From NCBI GenBank assembly GCA_001804025.1, contig MHFC01000085.1:14490-23988 (forward strand): a DNA stretch of 9,499 nucleotides. Direction: 5' to 3'. The notes below the pieces were generated by a model. That model searched no databases, was not told where the DNA came from, and saw nothing but the letters and a program-made list of their open reading frames with translations. This document shows, one piece after another, positions 9,001-9,499 of this stretch. The DNA is from Omnitrophica bacterium GWA2_52_8 (GTDB lineage: Bacteria; Omnitrophota; Omnitrophia; Omnitrophales; Aquincolibacteriaceae). Within the stretch, counting starts at the first letter, position 1; every line of letters starts with the position of its first letter. Made by a program: the position numbers and the translations under genes.

Positions 9001-9148
9001 GGTTTCGCTCATCGGATGGGATGCCGTCAGGGAGCAGGATCCGCGTATCCAGGGTGGCTTGACGATCCAGGAAATCTTCGGGGCCTATCCGCTGTTGGAG
9101 AAACTCGTCGAAGCTTATGCCAGTCAGTCTGTGCGGACTTCAGCTTAA
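2..9148 (+). CDS. Giant multi-domain protein with three zincin-like metallopeptidase modules and one JAMM-like module (5' partial)
   Basis: This frame is open from base 2 to the TAA at 9146-9148, at least 3,048 residues (roughly 345 kDa). The TTG at 26 is unlikely to be the real start: the frame continues upstream as GDRIDNLN without a stop and no Shine-Dalgarno sequence precedes it, so the gene is cut by the left edge. I recognise no full-length family. Visible motifs are HEMIE (H299), a RadC-like HFHPSRDPTPS (H1087), HESFH (H1849) and HEFAH (H2805). They are separated by charged helical stretches, a long coiled coil, an acidic linker, a Pro-rich linker and internal repeats. There is one cysteine (C50) and no clear transmembrane segment; a signal peptide cannot be judged because the N-terminus is missing. 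The motifs imply zinc-dependent peptidase and possibly isopeptidase activity, but substrate and cellular location are unknown. No promoter is visible. Coding status is very secure; function is only inferred from motifs. Confidence 0.93.
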   Translation, partial: GDRIDNLNLEQIKQLKPADRFMEESGHNENGTARQVSGADLIYLAREFEWLTPDMLHACANAYGFSLTQPQAQDLMDYGLLLVPRNWHAGIFDSRELETRIQNLKNLYPGAVDAESLHERQIRALVPLAGAGDIDEDHLIRTRESLARIKMRDVIRRSKGLGQYSAFMPVQDDFERFAARTLGEAYALAPHLGKEISDMEFVYNVGVYQNAIEDVRQELRQRFVENDLPEHIKQAGFPATILRKIGRKISKMKIKIDPNPDTQAYMHGDTMYVSKKLLLTLTRLRRAGVWSDPDETSRAVIRTFFIHEMIESVIDEHDEQFVKQEIGKIDRKLKLVTVSESEKEELIREKEMLQQIMLFNNREKYEGSSDDQGQIFRDIFAEFVATMYLQLLTPAEREYFYEGLFAVKPYLGETFVEKIEENRRAAEVDLVNDNPVRRWMERQHEVRRNQASLERIERRRQVLSRRYRRAWFMLPGRARSQEFRRLKDEEDALDRRDQALITAQFRLYEETFHILYDYFGKVDVFRYYFDFVRAARDGNMEAARQVILNKQKDNLDPETQKPKEEPALADGAANELLELIKGADKGMFGFMHPSRRKVRQAQRNVLKYVDTFTRGALYKISTFGSSGNDVLDDYIPVDQQIQNAGQQPLLDDMRDEIAAQIADDVENADDPEGYEELFRSLRPYLSASRAREIQALRDDARRKASAVLGGTGGDEGDDDDAPAAAGTAAVSRSDARSLSPAETAQEADDAFDRFRHEVMKEAGRVLHRVMKTGGENPGYFKNEEHSARKRQLDMEQVWLDSPAAAALDADELANRRSLLRLYWREYDEIDEAVQSPAYDRTFRRVKTKMLADFGIRDAETEGLAGDLPQRRVALNDKHRPWMKQALTPQQRTQRFKRYLETVQLIYPVTESSAASTDNYRAEVLMRDEMKFLIKNGTQSDWDFIAELQQNGNYAERTHSLSAAQEDIQDNWEKMSEGQKYLARKLSHDKEIANIDEITPELLQQLRDEGKNFLVIDARDFNLMDPGLTPEERRKGNYDPMLRHPKGRALLMKLKSLPYETGITQLTDGNWIYLSFRGATDHRVEMIGMKDYRGLHFHPSRDPTPSTFTDGTPQVRDQHGIAYTVAKDGSMTQAYTAEDLPGPGQGHQKQHIEFYDTSGNSVTETIPLATLKIGPHEWWNNHAHKELKPYFDRLGQGIKMRLVLYNGETKEYTVVEYIPAGMALTQDMKLPRDFEYSRRAHEAKERAEAFGQKVLTVGEIEDHFSPEGKKYNTMVRFHSAVLARKAGSDKPEDFKDQAVQRIASQYESLSNSIQPVVILDSSPLGIQSAMLLASAADVKALDLQSSAETADGPGPQPSDQDMIVTDLTVSNEDDRIPFQVKALNQLREKGVVVIRGETLSRHEAEQVVLREGKLRRTDSSKVNLNEPVETENFTKQESAARKKTDASIYFDEDEDGIFHYAIVTSALAKREVQLEDARTRQLEELEEHYDSLQYALEAVKSSLDLSETAEERRELLEQQAEIEARMELLSEEIVSESAAGQIAAGIEKDELFRESFTLNARYIEAVQERDALHESEEYQNAMPRVQSEMLPLQAELMEKQGRRNVKAAELDALPDDPETWYDPVIQQQRFNIQATLRGLDAEIVNLYSQMQELGQEFKRDYEIFRKLEDIEIKIRNIQEEAQKNAARTSAITEKSAPPGDQRLDIQDALRYARRLKEARENAAAFREQQKQMSPDEELELIARMALGDKHFMPEAVKHFKGSKIGVRRLYDFPEMGERLKKQYVPNMELGYVEISRSGFDYMKKVGAITGLGEANYNFIGFNPQPITVAGKSAPNYFDSIGSFVYLPGVRFDYSKPLHESFHHQAGNMASGAVFVQRDGIEQMLIEELEAYRGANIDANGTVRQSYTAEQEMMIDTYVEDLRKEREFQVMAAGNPAAEIRWLKLKLKRARDAVTYLDMVLPALVVTRLLQRSRSIDDVIREGNREADVLRQTYMPGVPAEIIDRLRTEGVNFGTHLATGRDRRDTDRIIELARSLGGYKPDRPMDAAMAAELAQLQNAGVASGMIANPEFQPGDGRYVALLALDRQARERDYIRRIHRSEGRTQAAVSADQILAETVAWVRPRLRYLIDQGKKGGLSEFLLAERWASDESDPVLREATQSVLLEPAIGLSPEELVARIAAMDAQRGESLERERSYDKTGAERIRVRAEQILNDNLAGTSRSIPVDAVISILNRVEKKLPERKEQILRRILVGQAAAASLDVAADSGEIVLSMTEQVVSPLSPESFTITGEEADQAIRDEASSQQARREAEQAAQAERDRIAAEQEAAQAERDHAAGEQAAAEALSQLRKQIEDATSVVQITEEMIDRLPYEERQAVRDKRVRLFEIERQRELAHRTVRDATSPNQITDEIIEWLPADEQAAASERREALREEREAVETGVPVEEPEVEAPPVHTAGRSPGEPPPPRPATEKQPAMLVVITVEEFLSRAWNAARVPGRKDSGHEFKQAFDKTREQFAATHQDETLYDFYARQDVVDVLERAVSSFENARYSKIDPNTLWAWMQDVFEVLREAAVNLPQKDASDEAWSMRDTYGRLYLRAAVGRYEVETSGNLSGLVFQATRDAMRIIDAYLIPEEAPNILGTANGFINEFAKAYVLSRHGQRQMNIEKINGRIEQYQILSRMPRTLAKMKNLIEDQSRQVRAMDRLKDWLRMRSESRISGEERLSDQVLAEMIDHLMTKDPDIGAGMLETVEKIQGRGGKIRFHRSETHNPLLPDGEFGAYDDAADVVVINDYQIRHIYRSPDDQMQARVLTVFHEFAHALIDRSHLEMATGNSHVGHDLEELVAYASAEPLFAAGIIDADGPFRNFRVIVDMLHGVLENPQGFSEAELLDIAKKFRLETLARSLGGTVVLVGAGIQGNFAPGMADDFERPVTGQLENHLTALEQKLSQDHIILAVNPGDAAALEELNRVFDAREDTSQLHILAADAVSANELKDLEASLRVVSLIGWDAVREQDPRIQGGLTIQEIFGAYPLLEKLVEAYASQSVRTSA
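752..1225 (+). other. Domain: degenerate zincin-like metallopeptidase (HEMIE), residues ~243-400
   Basis: A beta-rich lead-in (KMKIKIDPNP, then DTMYVSKKLLL) precedes a helix carrying H299-E300-M-I-E303, followed by a helix with F372-A-E374-F-V-A. This is the usual order of a gluzincin or ATLF/ImmA-like peptidase: edge strand, HExxH helix, then a glutamate ligand in a downstream helix. Here the second histidine of HExxH is replaced by glutamate (E303). The distance from H299 to E374 is 75 residues, stretched by an inserted Lys/Glu-rich helix (residues ~315-350). H299, E300 and E374 are kept, so metal binding with an altered ligand is possible, but a non-catalytic pseudopeptidase is at least as likely. 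The assignment rests on motif order and on similarity of FAEFVA to the EELxAY helices of the two intact modules. Confidence 0.5.
1301..1540 (+). other. Arg/Glu-rich helical segment, residues ~426-505
   Basis: This stretch has dense Arg, Glu, Gln and Leu with almost no Gly or Pro. It includes runs such as LERIERRRQVLSRRYRR and FRRLKDEEDALDRRDQA. The composition and heptad-like spacing of hydrophobic residues indicate long amphipathic helices, possibly a short coiled coil or helical hairpin broken near FMLPGRA. It follows the degenerate peptidase module and probably acts as a spacer or an interaction surface. No family is recognised. Confidence 0.5.
2108..2230 (+). other. Acidic/Ala-rich flexible linker, residues ~695-735
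   Basis: A low-complexity stretch reads GGTGGDEGDDDDAPAAAG and continues into Ala/Ser-rich sequence (AAVSRSDARSLSPAE). It contains D706, E707 and D709-D712. It has no predicted regular fold and separates the N-terminal third from the following helical region and the JAMM-like module. An interdomain linker is the simplest reading; a calcium-binding role is possible but no canonical EF-hand spacing is seen. Confidence 0.7.
3113..3430 (+). other. Domain: JAB/JAMM-like metallo-isopeptidase motif, residues ~1030-1135
   Basis: The segment carries E1051-T-G near a first strand, then H1087-F-H1089-P-S-R-D-P-T-P-S1097, then D1101, followed by HGIAYTVAKDGS (H1110 onward). The JAMM signature is a glutamate (often in an ExG context), then HxH, seven residues, then SxxD. 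RadC proteins typically read HNHPSGDPTPSREDI, and this sequence matches that closely through the serine. The E1051-to-H1087 spacing of 36 residues is in a plausible range. The odd point is SxxxD instead of SxxD, one residue too many before the aspartate. JAMM enzymes cleave isopeptide or peptide bonds next to ubiquitin-like or other C-termini; RadC-type proteins lack a proven biochemical activity. Whether this copy is active is unknown. Confidence 0.55.
4397..5059 (+). other. Long coiled-coil region, residues ~1458-1678
   Basis: About 220 residues are rich in Glu, Leu, Gln, Ala and Arg with heptad-like hydrophobic spacing, for example RQLEELEEHYDSLQYAL, RRELLEQQAEIEARMELL and LEDIEIKIRNIQEEAQ. 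A Pro/Asp-containing break near LDALPDDPETWYDP (about 1601-1614) suggests two or more helices folding back or joined by a hinge. The region sits between the JAMM-like half and the first intact HExxH module and probably acts as a rod, spacer or oligomerisation element. No specific coiled-coil family is recognised. Confidence 0.75.
5258..5770 (+). other. Domain: zincin-like metallopeptidase with intact HESFH, residues ~1745-1915
   Basis: A strand-rich approach (SFVYLPGVRFDY) leads into a helix with H1849-E1850-S-F-H1853, the HExxH zinc-binding and catalytic motif. A downstream helix reads E1877-E1878-L-E-A-Y, where E1878, 29 residues after H1849, is the best candidate third ligand. The hydrophobic/charge pattern around HExxH is that expected for a zinc peptidase helix (PLHESFHHQAG). 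All presumed catalytic and metal-binding residues are present, so activity is plausible. This order and spacing fit gluzincin-type peptidases such as ATLF- or ImmA-like folds, but the exact family cannot be assigned by eye. Confidence 0.7.
6932..7015 (+). repeat. Two tandem 42-bp units encoding AAQAERDxxAAEQ-type repeats
   Basis: Two adjacent 14-residue units, AAQAERDRIAAEQE and AAQAERDHAAGEQA, start at residues 2303 and 2317, with further Ala/Gln/Glu-rich sequence on either side. The DNA is imperfectly repeated: a shared core CAGGCTGAACG lies in both units, with substitutions outside it. The translated sequence is a highly charged single alpha helix or coiled coil. It is probably a spacer formed by local duplication. 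Confidence 0.7.
7046..7321 (+). repeat. Duplicated 46-residue unit (DATSxxQITxExIxxLPxxE)
   Basis: Two consecutive units of 46 residues (138 bp each) begin near residues 2341 and 2387. Both carry DATS, two variable residues, QIT, then E, I, LP, E and A at matching positions, followed by an Arg/Glu-rich helix. By eye 14 of the first 31 aligned positions are identical without gaps. The DNA is much more diverged than the protein pattern, which points to an old duplication under selection for the amino-acid pattern. Each unit looks like a short helical hairpin (ITEEMIDRLP turn, then charged helix). No known repeat family is recognised. Confidence 0.7.
7322..7432 (+). other. Pro/Glu-rich interdomain linker, residues ~2433-2469
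   Basis: A low-complexity segment contains VEEPEVEAPP and GEPPPPRPATEKQ. It is rich in Pro and Glu and poor in bulky residues. It separates the repeat region from the C-terminal helical and HEFAH modules and is probably extended and flexible. Confidence 0.7.
8273..8605 (+). other. Domain: zincin-like metallopeptidase with intact HEFAH, residues ~2750-2860
   Basis: The module begins with strands (KIRFHRSE, then DVVVINDYQI) followed by a helix carrying H2805-E2806-F-A-H2809 in the context VLTVFHEFAHALID, a textbook HExxH helix. E2831-E2832-L-V-A-Y follows, and E2832, 27 residues after H2805, is the likely third zinc ligand. The layout matches the HESFH module (29-residue spacing, EELEAY) and resembles ATLF/ImmA-like gluzincins. 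All catalytic residues appear intact, making this the best candidate for an active peptidase in the protein. The ~260 residues before it are helical and unrecognised. Confidence 0.75.
8678..9145 (+). other. C-terminal alpha/beta region with GxGxxG loop, residues ~2885-3040
   Basis: The tail alternates short hydrophobic strands (TVVLVGAG, HIILAVNP, LHILAADA, RVVSLIGW) with helices (LENHLTALEQKLSQ, AAALEELNRVFDA, NELKDLEASL). The first strand ends in G2903-A-G2905-I-Q-G2908, which fits the GxGxxG turn of Rossmann-like folds. It could be a degenerate nucleotide-binding or barrel-derived domain. The protein ends about 130 residues after this loop, which is short for a complete classical Rossmann domain. 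I do not recognise a family, and ligand binding is speculative. Confidence 0.4.
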
Positions 9149-9173
9149 GGACTCTTTCAAGTTTGAATTTGCC

Positions 9174-9188
9174 GGCGCTTTTTGCGCC
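9174..9188 (+). other. Small GC-rich hairpin just after the stop codon
   Basis: GGCGC, a TTTTT loop and GCGCC form a 5-bp stem 25 bases after the stop of the giant gene. No T-run follows the stem, so it is not a canonical intrinsic terminator. It might assist 3'-end protection or be chance. Confidence 0.3.
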
Positions 9189-9296
9189 AGGAATCATCGT
9201 GTCGGGCTTTATGTCCGATTGCAATGATGTCTGGATGCGCGGTACTCTGCACGTGACCGAAATCGGAGCCCCCAATCTCAATCTTGAAGCTGTGCT

Positions 9297-9323
9297 AGCC
9301 GCTAACGGCTCTCGACTTTTTTT
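9297..9323 (+). terminator. Weak candidate intrinsic terminator
   Basis: A stem AGCCG / CGGCT with a CTAA loop (9297-9310) is followed after six bases by seven consecutive T (9317-9323). The short stem and the gap before the T-run make it weaker than a standard Rho-independent terminator. It is the best terminator-like site downstream of the giant gene. Confidence 0.3.
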
Positions 9324-9346
9324 CCCCTCTCCCATTCCGCCGAAGG
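9324..9346 (+). repeat. Dispersed-repeat motif, copy A
   Basis: A 23-base pyrimidine-rich motif starting CCCCTCTCCC and ending CCGCCGAAGG recurs at 9477-9499 with a single mismatch (base 12, T versus C). The start-to-start distance is 153 bases. Such CCCTCTCCC-type sequences are typical of interspersed palindromic spacer repeats in several bacterial groups. Confidence 0.75.
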
Positions 9347-9351
9347 ACGGA

Positions 9352-9373
9352 TCCGCCAACGCTGTTTGGCGGA
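9352..9373 (+). repeat. Hairpin within the intergenic repeat element (8-bp stem)
   Basis: TCCGCCAA and TTGGCGGA form a perfect 8-bp inverted repeat around the loop CGCTGT. It lies six bases after repeat copy A and is probably part of the same REP- or MITE-like element. Confidence 0.7.
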
Positions 9374-9383
9374 CGGGACGCTA

Positions 9384-9452
9384 GAGGGCAGGGTGAGGGA
9401 GCACAGGTTTTCCAGTTCCCCCTCATCCTCGCCTTCTCCCGTCGGGAGAAGG
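9384..9452 (+). repeat. Nested palindromic element (REP/MITE-like)
   Basis: The left part, AGGGCAGGGTGAGGG (9385-9399), is an imperfect inverted match (12 of 15) to CCCTCATCCTCGCCT (9419-9433). Immediately after it a perfect 9-bp stem, CCTTCTCCC / GGGAGAAGG with loop GTC, occupies 9432-9452. Together these could fold into adjoining hairpins. The arrangement is typical of non-coding palindromic repeats scattered between genes; no transposase is present in the window. Confidence 0.6.
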
Positions 9453-9476
9453 AACATTTAAATACGCTTTCAAAAT

Positions 9477-9499
9477 CCCCTCTCCCACTCCGCCGAAGG
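9477..9499 (+). repeat. Dispersed-repeat motif, copy B (at window edge)
   Basis: This copy matches copy A at 22 of 23 bases and ends exactly at the right edge, so the repeat may continue. Two copies 153 bases apart suggest a tandem or head-to-tail array of the element. Confidence 0.75.

Larger units (their letters stand above)
9149..9499. other. Non-coding 3' tail without a convincing gene
   Basis: This 351-base stretch follows the stop of the giant gene. The first ~150 bases show only small hairpins; the rest is the palindromic repeat element described separately. Short frames exist on both strands, for example ATG 9211 to TAG 9384 on plus (57 codons), but they lack a ribosome-binding site and run into the repeat element. 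No promoter for a downstream gene was identified. Confidence 0.65.

Noticed and set aside
9297..9323. Strong Rho-independent terminator
   Set aside because: The stem is only 5 bp and is separated from the T-run by six bases, so it is kept only as a weak candidate.
9027..9359. Minus-strand frame of 110 codons across the gene end and the repeat
   Set aside because: It starts at a TTG within the palindromic repeat, lacks a ribosome-binding site and overlaps the secure C-terminus of the giant gene.

Overview
The window is almost entirely one plus-strand reading frame. It is open from the left edge (base 2) to a TAA stop at 9146-9148, giving at least 3,048 residues of a single polypeptide whose true N-terminus lies upstream of the window. 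The remaining ~350 bases (9149-9499) are a non-coding tail with hairpins and two copies of a 23-base dispersed-repeat motif, the second cut by the right edge. No RNA gene, CRISPR array, insertion sequence or second convincing gene is present. Residue numbers below count from the TTG codon at base 26 as residue 1. That codon is only a counting reference, because the frame continues upstream of it.

The giant protein has no recognisable overall family, but several modules can be read from its sequence. In order: an N-terminal helical region; a zincin-like metallopeptidase fold with a degenerate HEMIE motif (H299) and a later FAEF helix; an Arg/Glu-rich helical stretch; an Asp/Ala-rich linker; a JAB/JAMM-like module with ETG (E1051) and HFHPSRDPTPS (H1087/H1089), strikingly like the RadC signature; a ~220-residue coiled coil (about 1458-1678); a second zincin-like module with intact HESFH (H1849) and EELEAY; a long helical region; short Ala/Gln/Glu repeats; a duplicated 46-residue unit; a Pro-rich linker; a third zincin-like module with intact HEFAH (H2805) and EELVAY; and a C-terminal alpha/beta region with a GxGxxG loop. 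The three zincin-like modules share a consensus around the presumed third zinc ligand, E-[LF]-x-A, which suggests related modules within one chain. The protein has one cysteine in over 3,000 residues and no obvious membrane span.

The organism cannot be proved from this window. Giant, charged, coiled-coil-rich, cysteine-poor proteins carrying scattered peptidase motifs, together with palindromic CCCTCTCCC-type spacer repeats, fit Candidatus Omnitrophota (OP3) or another bacterium of the Planctomycetota/Chlamydiota surroundings. This is an inference of moderate to low confidence. A plausible but unproven role is a very large multi-peptidase effector or processing enzyme that combines zinc endopeptidase and isopeptidase-type activities in one molecule.
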